From assembly GCA_011375465.1 (NCBI GenBank), contig DRZV01000018.1, positions 1 through 12,903 of the forward strand: 12,903 nt of DNA, in the 5' to 3' direction. This DNA comes from Neomoorella mulderi. Its GTDB lineage: Bacteria > Bacillota > DSM-521 > Neomoorellales > Neomoorellaceae. A model generated the notes under the pieces. The model searched no databases. It saw nothing but the letters and a program-made list of their open reading frames with translations, and was not told the origin of the DNA. Below, piece after piece: positions 7,177 to 12,903 of the stretch. The first letter of the stretch is position 1, and every line of letters starts with the position of its first letter. The position numbers were made by a program, and so were the translations under genes.

Positions 7177-8073
7177 CTAACGCAGGGGCGGCAGCTCCCT
7201 TAGCAGCCGGGACATCTCCCTTTCGTCCACCAGGAAGTAGTTGATACCTCCTATATACTGCCCCTCCCCCGGCGGGGTGTAAAAGCTCACCCGGCTGCTG
7301 TCTATATCCTTGAAATACAGGGCCCAGGAAAGGAGCTCCTGGAATTCCATGTTGGTCTTCACATGCTTCCTCCCCTCTGCTAAAAGCTGGGGGAGCTTGG
7401 GGATGGTGTTCCAGTTCCAAACCTGCTCCAGCAGGGCCTTGAGAAATTTCTGCTGGCGGCGGATGCGGCCCAGGTCTCCCTCGGGATCCCCTCGGAAGCG
7501 CACATAGGCCAAAGCGTTGTAGCCGCTCAGGCGCTGCCTGCCAGGATAGAGGTCTATGCCCTCCTCCGGGTAATATATGCGCTTTTCCACCTCCAGCTCC
7601 ACACCCCCCAGCAGGTCTATTATCTTTTGGAACCCCTTAAAATCCACGGTCACGTAATCCCTGATCTCTGCCCCCAAAAAACTGTTGAGGGTCCTGAGGA
7701 GGAGCTTTTCTTCTCCGTAAGCATAAGCGGAATTGATTTTATCCATGCCGTACCCCGGAATCCTCACCCGGGTGTCCCGGGGTATGGAGAGCAGGGCTAT
7801 TCTCTTCTCCTGGGGATCAGGCAGGACCAGGATTATGGTATCGGAACGGCAGGGCTCCTGGGGATAACGCCGGTCCAGGCCCAGGAGGAGTACCGGCCCT
7901 GGCCCTCTAGCGGCCTCCGCCTCCCCCTTTTTGCTGGGAGGAGGAAGGGGGCCCTCCAGCCACAGATGGGCCAGGTAATAGCCCACGGCGGCAAACAGGA
8001 AGAACACGAGCACGGCTAAAAAGAGCAGGACCAGCACCGTTCCCGCCGAACCCCGGGACGACCTTATGTTCAT
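7177..8073 (-). CDS. LytR-CpsA-Psr (LCP) family wall-polymer ligase
   Basis: 298 residues from ATG 8073, which has GGGGG about 9 nt upstream. An in-frame GTG at 8079 is too close to that site and is less likely. A short basic N-terminus and one membrane span (about 11-33) put the domain outside the cell. LCP motifs in order: GLDRR (65-69), RSDTIILV (76-83), LLSIPRDTRVRIPGYG (94-109), DKINSAYAYG (111-120), VDFKGFQKIIDLLGGVE (143-159), LAYVRFR (188-194) and GDLGRIRRQQKFL (199-211). The Arg and Asp residues in these motifs bind the polyprenyl-pyrophosphate headgroup and magnesium. LCP enzymes transfer lipid-linked teichoic acid, capsule or other glycopolymers onto peptidoglycan. It sits between the stalk-domain protein (48 nt gap) and the glycosyltransferase (10 nt gap), consistent with one polymer pathway. 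Confidence 0.93.
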   Translation of the reverse strand: MNIRSSRGSAGTVLVLLFLAVLVFFLFAAVGYYLAHLWLEGPLPPPSKKGEAEAARGPGPVLLLGLDRRYPQEPCRSDTIILVLPDPQEKRIALLSIPRDTRVRIPGYGMDKINSAYAYGEEKLLLRTLNSFLGAEIRDYVTVDFKGFQKIIDLLGGVELEVEKRIYYPEEGIDLYPGRQRLSGYNALAYVRFRGDPEGDLGRIRRQQKFLKALLEQVWNWNTIPKLPQLLAEGRKHVKTNMEFQELLSWALYFKDIDSSRVSFYTPPGEGQYIGGINYFLVDEREMSRLLRELPPLR

Positions 8074-8121
8074 TGCCACCAGCCCCCTAACCTCTCCCAG
8101 ACAGTCTTTTTGTAAATGCCT

Positions 8122-8751
8122 TTATTTCACTATGGTGACGGTCCTGGTGCCCTCATCCCATTTCACCTCGGCCCCCAGGCCCTCGCTCACCGCCCTGAGG
8201 GGCACCATGGTGGTGCCGTTCACCAAAGTGGGGGGAACGGGGAGGTCCTCGATTCTCCCGTCAAAGACACCCTGCCGGCTGCCTATTTTCAGTTCCACCC
8301 GGTGTTCGGGGGTGAGGTAGCTCACCTTCTGGGCAGCGTTGTCGTAGTCCACCTCGGCCCCCAACTCCTCCCCTATGAAGCGAAAGGGCACCATGGCTGT
8401 CCCTCTTTCAAGGTAAGGGGCCGCGGGAAGGGATCGGGGCTGCTGGTTAACATAAGCTGTAGAGCTGCCCACGGTGAGCTTTATGATCTTTTTCCCCTGA
8501 AGGTGGGAAATCCTCTCCTCCAGTTCCTTAACCTTCTGTTTTAAAGCCTCTATTTCCGCCTTTATCTCCCCCACTCTCTTTTCCACATAATGGTCTACAT
8601 AAGATTTGCTCACCAGGGGATCCTCCTGGCTCCCCGGTTCAGGACCGCCTGCCTGGACCCTGCTGTTCCAGAAATGGGGAAAGAGCAGGAGGGCCCCCAA
8701 GACCAAAAGCAGAAATGACAGGATTATCCCCTGTCTCCTCCGGTATCCCAT
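8122..8751 (-). CDS. Membrane-anchored coiled-coil protein with copper-amine-oxidase-like stalk domain
   Basis: 209 residues from ATG 8751, preceded by GGGGAGGGG at good spacing. An in-frame TTG at 8781 would add ten residues but lacks such a site. A basic start (MGYRRRQ) and hydrophobic segment (about 8-25) act as signal anchor. Residues about 50-86 form a charged coiled coil (KRVGEIKAEIEALKQKVKEL). The C-terminal half is the stalk domain first named from copper amine oxidase N-termini: two similar units, one with TAMVPFRFIGEELGAEVDYD (118-137) and one with TTMVPLRAVSEGLGAEVKWD (180-199). This fold is common in extracellular Clostridia proteins and is not itself copper-binding or catalytic. 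It is first in the envelope operon. A structural or binding role at the wall is likely; the partner is unknown. Confidence 0.85.
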   Translation of the reverse strand: MGYRRRQGIILSFLLLVLGALLLFPHFWNSRVQAGGPEPGSQEDPLVSKSYVDHYVEKRVGEIKAEIEALKQKVKELEERISHLQGKKIIKLTVGSSTAYVNQQPRSLPAAPYLERGTAMVPFRFIGEELGAEVDYDNAAQKVSYLTPEHRVELKIGSRQGVFDGRIEDLPVPPTLVNGTTMVPLRAVSEGLGAEVKWDEGTRTVTIVK

Positions 8752-8784
8752 GTTTCCCCTCCCCAATCCTTTATCTAGCAACGC

Positions 8785-8812
8785 TTCGACATAAAACAGA
8801 AAAACCCTTTCA
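8785..8812 (-). promoter_or_regulatory. Weak candidate promoter for the envelope operon, ECF-like
   Basis: On the minus strand TGAAAGG (8812-8806), a 15 bp spacer and GTCGAA (8790-8785) lie 33 nt before the stalk-protein start. The layout recalls the ECF promoters near 1100, but the match is partial and the spacer is one shorter. No good housekeeping promoter is visible in the same gap. Confidence 0.25.
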
Positions 8813-8860
8813 AGAGAAAAGAAAAAACGGGGTAAAGCTGTCTTTAAGATTAAGTAAAAG

Positions 8861-8869
8861 TGGTATAAT
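8861..8869 (+). promoter_or_regulatory. Extended -10 (SigA-type) promoter of the 55-codon gene
   Basis: TGGTATAAT carries a perfect TATAAT with a TGn extension, which can compensate for the poor -35 here. Transcription should begin near 8876, about 28 nt before the ATG, leaving room for the GGGAGGT ribosome binding site. A start this far downstream excludes the longer in-frame upstream readings. Confidence 0.6.
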
Positions 8870-8903
8870 AATGCCTGGAAAAAAGAAGAAGGGAGGTAGA
8901 ATT

Positions 8904-9071
8904 ATGGACATCCAGAGCCATCTCCTCCGGGAGAGGAAGGCCTTACTGGATCAGTGGAGATATGTAACGGAAAGGGACCGCCCCCACCTCATCGTGAGGA
9001 TAATGGATATAGATGAGCAGCTGGAAAGGGCCCGGGCTAAGAAAGGCCTGAAAAGATCAGGTTCTTTTTAA
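8904..9071 (+). CDS. Small highly charged helical protein, 55 residues, function unknown
   Basis: ATG 8904 is preceded by GGGAGGT 7 nt upstream and by an extended -10 promoter. The product starts MDIQSHLLRERKALLDQWRY and ends in KKGLKRSGSF. It has no signal peptide, membrane segment or cysteine. It is rich in Arg, Lys, Asp and Glu with heptad-like spacing, suggesting a helical hairpin or small coiled coil (about residues 3-47) in the cytosol. I do not recognise the family. It is divergent from the envelope operon and converges on mbl with 26 nt between stops. The combination of promoter, ribosome site, terminator and amphipathic coding pattern makes a real gene likely despite its size. Confidence 0.75.
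   Translation: MDIQSHLLRERKALLDQWRYVTERDRPHLIVRIMDIDEQLERARAKKGLKRSGSF
9047..9069 (+). terminator. Terminator hairpin inside the 3' end of the 55-codon gene
   Basis: CCTGA, loop AAAGA, TCAGG (9047-9061) is followed by TTCTTTTT. The stem is made from the last codons and the TAA stop (9069-9071) begins at the end of the T tract. The stem is only 5 bp, so it may be leaky; the hairpin at 9087-9111 could back it up. Confidence 0.55.
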
Positions 9072-9080
9072 ATTGATGAT

Positions 9081-9111
9081 AAATAAAAAACCACCCTCTA
9101 CGGGCGGTTTT
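9081..9111 (-). terminator. Terminator of mbl, with the stop codon in its loop
   Basis: On the minus strand AAAACCGCCC, loop GTAGA and GGGTGGTTTT (one G-T pair) form a 10 bp stem followed by TTTTTTATTT. The mbl stop codon TAG (9100-9098) lies in the loop. Read on the plus strand the same hairpin ends in only four T, so it may also stop the converging small-gene transcript, but less well. Confidence 0.8.
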
Positions 9112-10126
9112 GATCTACTCTTGCCCTCTTGGCCAGTATATCCATCATGGCAAGGGCTTTGCCGGTTCCCAGGGCCACGCAGGAGACGGGGTCCTCCGCT
9201 ATGTACACCGGCAGGCCCGTCTCTTCTGCCAGGAGCGTGTCTATACCTGCCAGAAGGCTGCCTCCTCCCGTGAGCACCATCCCCTTGTCCACCAGATCAG
9301 CAGACAGCTCCGGAGGGGTTTTTTCTAAAACTTCCCTTATGGCCCCCACGATCTGCTGAAGGGGTTCCTGCAGGGCTTCAAAGACCTCGGGAGCTGAGAT
9401 CTTCACCGTCCTGGGCAGCCCCGAGACCACATCCCTCCCCCTGACCTCCATGGAGGATTGCCACCGGCAGGAGGGATGGGCAGTACCTATGGTCTTCTTC
9501 AGCTCCTCCCCGGTCTTTTCCCCTATGACGGGGTTGTGTTCCCGGCGCACATACCGGATTATGGCTTCGTCCATTTTGTCCCCTGCCACCTTCAGGGAAG
9601 CGCTGCACACAATGCCCCCCAGGGAAAGGACCGCCACGTCAGTGGTCCCTCCCCCTATGTCCATCACCATGGAAGCCTGGGGAGCTGATATGTCCAAACC
9701 CGCTCCCAGGGCAGCGGCTATCGGCTCTTCTATCATGAAAACCTGGCGGGCGCCCGCCTGAAGGGCAGCCTGCCTCACGGCCCGCTCCTCCACCCCGGTT
9801 ATCTGGGCAGGGGTACAGATGACCATCCTGGACCTTTTCCAGATGCTGGCCCCCTGTACCCTTTCTATAAAGTAGCGTATGATCTTTTCGGTGCTGTCGA
9901 AGTCGGCTATCACCCTGTCCTTCAGAGGGCGCAGGGCCACAATGTTTCCCGGGGTGCGGCCCAGCATCTGGCGGGCCTTTTCCCCTATGGCGATGACTTC
10001 TCCTGTGCCTCTATCGATGGCCAACATCGAAGGCTCCCTGACCACTATGCCCCTGCCGGCCACGTATACCAGGATGGTGGCTGTTCCCAAATCCAGTCCC
10101 ATATCCTGCCCTAGGCCGAATGCCAT
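9098..10126 (-). CDS. mbl: Rod-shape-determining actin homologue MreB/Mbl
   Basis: 342 residues, normal for the family. The actin-fold nucleotide motifs are present: phosphate-1 DMGLDLGTA (8-16), phosphate-2 MDIGGGTTDVAVLSLGG (155-171) and the adenosine motif LTGGGSLLAG (285-294). ICTPAQITGVEERAVRQAA (103-121) and the IEEPIAAALGAGL segment (132-144), including the hydrolysis-site Glu, are typical of MreB proteins. The protein polymerises on the inner membrane face and guides wall-elongation enzymes. It lies directly after spoIIID, as mbl does in Bacillus subtilis and the mreB-type gene does in C. difficile, which favours the name mbl over mreB. No mreC or mreD follows, another sign that this is not the primary mreBCD copy. 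The ATG at 10126 has AAAGGAAG just upstream. Confidence 0.95.
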   Translation of the reverse strand: MAFGLGQDMGLDLGTATILVYVAGRGIVVREPSMLAIDRGTGEVIAIGEKARQMLGRTPGNIVALRPLKDRVIADFDSTEKIIRYFIERVQGASIWKRSRMVICTPAQITGVEERAVRQAALQAGARQVFMIEEPIAAALGAGLDISAPQASMVMDIGGGTTDVAVLSLGGIVCSASLKVAGDKMDEAIIRYVRREHNPVIGEKTGEELKKTIGTAHPSCRWQSSMEVRGRDVVSGLPRTVKISAPEVFEALQEPLQQIVGAIREVLEKTPPELSADLVDKGMVLTGGGSLLAGIDTLLAEETGLPVYIAEDPVSCVALGTGKALAMMDILAKRARVDQNRP

Positions 10127-10134
10127 CTTCCTTT

Positions 10135-10153
10135 CCCTGGATTGTTCCCAGGG
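10135..10153 (-). other. Inverted repeat filling the spoIIID-mbl gap
   Basis: CCCTGG, loop GAACAAT, CCAGGG form a perfect 6 bp stem in the mRNA. It occupies nearly the whole 27 nt gap, immediately after the spoIIID stop and before the mbl ribosome site. It has no T tract, so it is not a classical terminator. It might mark processing or adjust mbl translation. Confidence 0.5.
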
Positions 10154-10444
10154 TTATTCTCCAGGAGAGGAAAAAATTCCTGCCCCCTCAGGAAATTTTG
10201 AGGGCTCGGTATTTACGCCGGGTGGCTTCTCCCCCCGCAGGTGCCGCTCCGCCTTGTTGATATCTAAAATCTTCCTCACCTCTCGGGCCAGATGTTCGTT
10301 CAAGCCCGGTAGCCTTTCGGTCACGTCCTTATGGACCGTGCTCTTGCTCACCTTGAACACCGAGGCCGCCTGCCGCACCGTAGCCCGGTTTTCTACGATG
10401 TAGAGAGCCACCTCCAGCACCCTCTCTTTAATGTAGTCGTCCAT
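10154..10444 (-). CDS. spoIIID: Sporulation transcription factor SpoIIID
   Basis: 96 residues from ATG 10444, which has GGGAGG 7 nt upstream. The frame is open 33 codons further, but the family begins at MDDYIKER (Bacillus MHDYIKER). Residues 22-41 are the helix-turn-helix (TVRQAASVFKVSKSTVHKDV), with the near-invariant VSKSTVHKD and TERLP. A basic stretch follows, ending KAERHLRGE (64-72), corresponding to the second DNA-contact region. SpoIIID is a mother-cell regulator that activates or represses SigE-regulon genes after engulfment. The last 24 residues differ from the Bacillus tail. It lies 67 nt after spoIIQ and 27 nt before mbl. Confidence 0.95.
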   Translation of the reverse strand: MDDYIKERVLEVALYIVENRATVRQAASVFKVSKSTVHKDVTERLPGLNEHLAREVRKILDINKAERHLRGEKPPGVNTEPSKFPEGAGIFSSPGE

Positions 10445-10511
10445 GGGACAGCCTCCCACCATCTGATCCTTCTCTATTCTATTGAAGGGGTGCGGCAAAA
10501 AGAACCTGGTT

Positions 10512-11186
10512 TTACGGGAGGGGCGGTTCCACAGGCTGTCCATTTTCTCTGAACTCCAAATGCAGATGGATTTCGCCGGGCTCCGCTTTTCCCGGAAGGC
10601 CTAAAAAGCCGATAACCTCGCCCGCTTCCACTTTGTCCCCCTTGGCCACCTGGATCTCCCTCAAATGGGCATACAGGCTCTGCCGGCCTTCCCCGTGATC
10701 GAGGATGATCCGGTAGTTCCAATCCTGGCTATAATCTATCTGCTGGACAACTCCGCCGGCCAGGGCTTTCACCGGGGATCCTTCAGGGGCCTTTAGGTCG
10801 ACCCCGGGGTGAAAGCGGTAATCCTCATATACTGGATCATAGGTAAAGCCGAAGGGGCGGATCACAGGACCCTCCAGGGGACGGGAGAAGGTGAGGGGCC
10901 TCCCGGAGGAAGGATTGGCGGACAGAGAGGGAGCGGCCGGGGATTCACCCTCGGAACCGGGCAGGGTGCTGGAGCCCACCGGGGATTCCACCGCAGGAAG
11001 GAGGACAACCGGAGCAGGGGGTAGCACCTGGACAGCGGGCCTCTGATAAAGGGGGTCGTGGGTGATGAAATAATAGCTGCCCAGGGCCAAACCCAGGAGC
11101 ACCAGGATGCGGGCTGGCCTTAAAGGGAAAAGCCTTTGCCCCCCCTTGTCCACGATCTTTCTCCACAGGGGCAGAATCCCTTTCAT
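10512..11186 (-). CDS. spoIIQ: SpoIIQ-type M23 (LytM) peptidase-domain protein
   Basis: 224 residues from ATG 11186, the best of three closely spaced starts because GAGGTGAT lies just upstream and overlaps the other two (GTG 11195, ATG 11192). One membrane span (about 26-42) follows a basic N-terminus. A Pro/Ser-rich linker (about 52-98) leads to a LytM domain (about 104-218). The zinc ligands are all present: His126 and Asp130 in RFHPGVDL, and His209 in IHLHLEF, with His174 in YAHL and His207. Forespore SpoIIQ pairs with mother-cell SpoIIIAH across the septum. The Bacillus protein has lost a zinc ligand while clostridial ones keep the site, so this copy may retain endopeptidase activity. The name rests on position: spoIID-spoIIQ-spoIIID-mbl is the order in C. 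difficile. Confidence 0.85.
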   Translation of the reverse strand: MKGILPLWRKIVDKGGQRLFPLRPARILVLLGLALGSYYFITHDPLYQRPAVQVLPPAPVVLLPAVESPVGSSTLPGSEGESPAAPSLSANPSSGRPLTFSRPLEGPVIRPFGFTYDPVYEDYRFHPGVDLKAPEGSPVKALAGGVVQQIDYSQDWNYRIILDHGEGRQSLYAHLREIQVAKGDKVEAGEVIGFLGLPGKAEPGEIHLHLEFRENGQPVEPPLP

Positions 11187-11227
11187 AACCATCACCTCGA
11201 TATAGATTCTGCCCCATTCGCCTTCTT

Positions 11228-12184
11228 TTAATACCCCTGAACCACCTCCGTGCCTGGATAATAGTGCCTGAGTATGGAGAGGAAATCGTAGCCCTCCCGG
11301 GCCATACCATTAGCCCCATACTGGCTCATGCCCACCCCATGGCCGTAGCCTATCACCCGGAAACGGACCTTATTTCCTTCCACTTCCCAGGTAAAGTTGG
11401 TGGAAGGCAGGCCCAGGAGCTTTCTAGCTTCACCTCCGGGCAGGATTTTATTTCCCACGCGGAGGAGCTTTATCCTCCCTGTAGGGGTCCTCTCCAGGGC
11501 CTCTATAAAATTGCCAGGAGGGAGATTGGCGGCCGCCGGCAGGACCTGGCCCCCCAATTTCCCCTGCAACTCCTCTAAAGTGAAGGTCAGGATCCTCTGA
11601 TAGTTGGGATCGCCTTCGTCCCAGGGGGAAGGCACGCTCTGGAGATAGGGCACTTCCTTGCCCCACACATGGGCAGCCTTCTCCGTCCTTCCCCCGCCGT
11701 TGGCGTGATAGACGGGATCTATAAGCTTTCCTTGATAGGTGAGCACCAGGCCGCGGGTGGAATTGACCGCAGCCTCTATCTTGCTTTTATAGCGCCAGAA
11801 ATTGAGGATACCCCATTTTTTCCGGAGATCCCCATCGTCCAGATAGGCCTGGCAGTGATTGGGATCTGTGCAGACATCCGCCTCGGGATGGGGTGAATTT
11901 TCCTCCATCTTTAAAGCATAGGTCCGGGCCGCCACCGCCTGGGCCTTTAAAGCCTCCATCTCAAAGTGGGCAGGCATTTCCGCCGCCACCACCCCCACCA
12001 CGTACTCCTCCAGGGGCATGGTCTTGGTTATCCCCGTCTCGTGGAAATAAACCCGGATAAGCTTTTCCCCGATCTTTACCTGCACCGGGGGGTTGAGCAT
12101 CTTTATGCCATAGAAAACTGCTATGGGCAGAAGTATCAGGCTCAAAAGAAAAAATATCAGCAGAAGAAGGGCGCTGCGGGCCAT
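11228..12184 (-). CDS. spoIID: Stage II sporulation protein D, peptidoglycan lytic transglycosylase
   Basis: 318 residues from ATG 12184, with GGAGG 6 nt upstream. A membrane span (about 5-27) leaves the catalytic domain outside, in the septal space. The catalytic Glu69 sits in VVGVVAAEMP, followed by LKAQAVAARTYAL (79-91). C105, H110 and C111 in CTDPNHC match the Cys-His-Cys zinc site of C. difficile SpoIID. YHANGGGRTE (about 159-168) and YGHGVGMSQYGAN near the C-terminus are family hallmarks. With SpoIIM and SpoIIP the enzyme degrades septal peptidoglycan to drive engulfment. It follows the atpH terminator, so it must have its own promoter, and spoIIQ starts 41 nt after it. Confidence 0.96.
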   Translation of the reverse strand: MARSALLLLIFFLLSLILLPIAVFYGIKMLNPPVQVKIGEKLIRVYFHETGITKTMPLEEYVVGVVAAEMPAHFEMEALKAQAVAARTYALKMEENSPHPEADVCTDPNHCQAYLDDGDLRKKWGILNFWRYKSKIEAAVNSTRGLVLTYQGKLIDPVYHANGGGRTEKAAHVWGKEVPYLQSVPSPWDEGDPNYQRILTFTLEELQGKLGGQVLPAAANLPPGNFIEALERTPTGRIKLLRVGNKILPGGEARKLLGLPSTNFTWEVEGNKVRFRVIGYGHGVGMSQYGANGMAREGYDFLSILRHYYPGTEVVQGY

Positions 12185-12223
12185 GGATTTCCTCCGGGGT
12201 GAAAGGTTGCTGCCTTAAAAATT

Positions 12224-12249
12224 TTATTATCTCTGGAAAATTTTTAGAC
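12224..12249 (-). promoter_or_regulatory. Candidate SigE-like promoter of spoIID
   Basis: On the minus strand GTCTAAA (12249-12243), an 11 bp spacer and GATAATAA (12231-12224) lie 39 nt before the spoIID start and downstream of the atpH terminator. spoIID is SigE-dependent in known spore formers, whose elements resemble GTCATAT and CATACAAT. The match and spacing are only approximate. Confidence 0.3.
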
Positions 12250-12250
12250 T

Positions 12251-12280
12251 GGAAAATAAAAAAAGCCGGGTTTCCCCGGC
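12251..12280 (-). terminator. Strong terminator immediately after atpH
   Basis: On the minus strand GCCGGG, tetraloop GAAA and CCCGGC form a perfect stem followed by TTTTTTTATTTT. The hairpin begins one base after the atpH stop, making atpH the last gene of its transcript. Confidence 0.93.
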
Positions 12281-12281
12281 C

Positions 12282-12815
12282 TCACACTGTGCTGAGCCTT
12301 TTGGCCAAGAGCTCCAATCGCTTTTTGACGCTGGCATCCACCACCCGGTCATTGAGGCGGATAGACAGGCCTCCCAAAAGGGAAGGGTTCACCTGCCAGG
12401 TCAACCGCACCCTAGCCCCCGCCAGTTTGGCTATCTCCCTTTCCACTTCCTCCTTCTGCTCTGGGGGCAGTTCATAGGCAGTGCTCACCTCTATCCGCTT
12501 TATGCCGGCTGTATTGTCCAAGATTTTATCATATTCCTGGACAATGGGTATGAGAGCCCTTTCCCGGCCTCTGGAGAGCACCACCCGTAAAAAGTTCTTC
12601 ATAATGGGGCTGAGATTGGGCAAGAGGGCCTGCAGGAGCTGCTCCTTCTGCTCCGGAGGAATGAGCCGGTGGTAGATTATCTTCTGAAAATCGTTTTCCT
12701 TCAGAGCGTCTTCTAGGAATTTCAAGGCATTCCTGATCTTCTCTTCTTGTCCCGCCTTTTTGGCTACTGAGAAGAGGGCCTGAGCATAGCGGCGAGCCAC
12801 TGCCGTGTACCTCAC
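12282..12815 (-). CDS. atpH: F0F1 ATP synthase delta subunit (OSCP family)
   Basis: 177 residues, the same length as the E. coli subunit. It begins with GTG at 12815, with AAAGGAG 9 nt upstream. Family marks are the N-terminal RYAQALFSVAKKAG (about 9-22), the central FLRVVLSRGRE with the following conserved region, and the C-terminal signature VNPSLLGGLSIRLNDRVVDA (142-161). Delta joins the top of the F1 head to the b-subunit stalk, so it is needed for coupling in the membrane ATP synthase. In the usual operon atpA follows. Here the gene ends in a terminator and spoIID follows instead, so the alpha, gamma, beta and epsilon genes must be elsewhere. It starts 6 nt after the stop of the partial gene at the right edge. 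Confidence 0.95.
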   Translation of the reverse strand: MRYTAVARRYAQALFSVAKKAGQEEKIRNALKFLEDALKENDFQKIIYHRLIPPEQKEQLLQALLPNLSPIMKNFLRVVLSRGRERALIPIVQEYDKILDNTAGIKRIEVSTAYELPPEQKEEVEREIAKLAGARVRLTWQVNPSLLGGLSIRLNDRVVDASVKKRLELLAKRLSTV

Positions 12816-12821
12816 TGGAGC

Positions 12822-12902
12822 CTACTCCTTTCTCTTTTCAGGGTTTTCGGGTTCCCCCGGGCTTAGGGCCATTTTTTTAACAAAATTCACCAGGGTGCCC
12901 AC
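12822..12902 (-). CDS. C-terminal end of an unidentified gene (5' end outside window)
   Basis: Twenty-six codons and a TAG stop are visible, starting VGTLVNFVKKM at the edge and ending in a charged tail, EPENPEKRKE. The stop is 6 nt before the atpH start and the atpH ribosome site overlaps its last codons, so the two are co-transcribed. atpF usually precedes atpH, but this tail does not look like an AtpF C-terminus. A hydrophobic run leading to basic residues would fit a small membrane protein such as AtpI/AtpZ, though too little is visible to name it. Confidence 0.5.
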   Translation of the reverse strand: MGTLVNFVKKMALSPGEPENPEKRKE

Positions 12903-12903
12903 C

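Noticed and set aside
8715..8903. Longer N-terminal version of the 55-residue protein
   Set aside because: The extended -10 promoter at 8861-8869 places the transcript start after this region, and the best ribosome site precedes ATG 8904.
11203..11234. SigF-like elements (GTATT, 17 bp, GCAGAATCTA) before spoIIQ
   Set aside because: The start would fall within the spoIIQ ribosome site and the match is partial, although SigF control of spoIIQ is expected from known systems.

Overview
The window looks like chromosome from a thermophilic, GC-rich, endospore-forming member of the Clostridia, of the Moorella/Thermanaeromonas kind. This is inferred from the sporulation cluster spoIID-spoIIQ-spoIIID-mbl, SLH-type surface anchoring, strong purine-rich ribosome binding sites, and coding sequence rich in AGG (Arg), ATA (Ile) and CTG (Leu). 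I see no mobile element, tRNA, rRNA or CRISPR array.

Left part (1-2870): a secreted surface-protein gene, cut by the left edge, reads leftwards. An ECF sigma factor / zinc-finger anti-sigma pair reads rightwards. The roughly 310 bp between them hold two back-to-back promoters with almost the same ECF-type architecture: GGGAACTT, a 16 bp spacer, then GTCTAA. The simplest reading is that the sigma factor drives its own operon and the surface-protein gene, with the membrane-bound anti-sigma sensing the envelope. A strong terminator closes the sigma operon.

Middle part (2881-8751): a leftward envelope operon. Its order of transcription is a membrane-anchored coiled-coil protein with a copper-amine-oxidase-like stalk domain, a LytR-CpsA-Psr (LCP) protein, a TagA/WecG/CpsF glycosyltransferase, and a 1168-residue subtilisin-type protease with three C-terminal SLH domains. 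Together they suggest making a wall polymer, attaching it to peptidoglycan, and displaying a protease on it.

A 55-codon gene of unknown function (8904-9071) reads rightwards from its own extended -10 promoter and converges on mbl. Both genes end in terminator hairpins that overlap their last codons.

Right part (9098-12902): mbl, spoIIID, spoIIQ and spoIID read leftwards in the same arrangement as in Clostridioides difficile. They cover engulfment, forespore-mother cell communication, mother-cell transcription control and cell shape. Upstream lies atpH, encoding the ATP synthase delta subunit. It is followed at once by a strong terminator instead of the usual atpA, so the ATP synthase gene set appears to be split here. 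The last 26 codons of an unidentified gene lie at the right edge.
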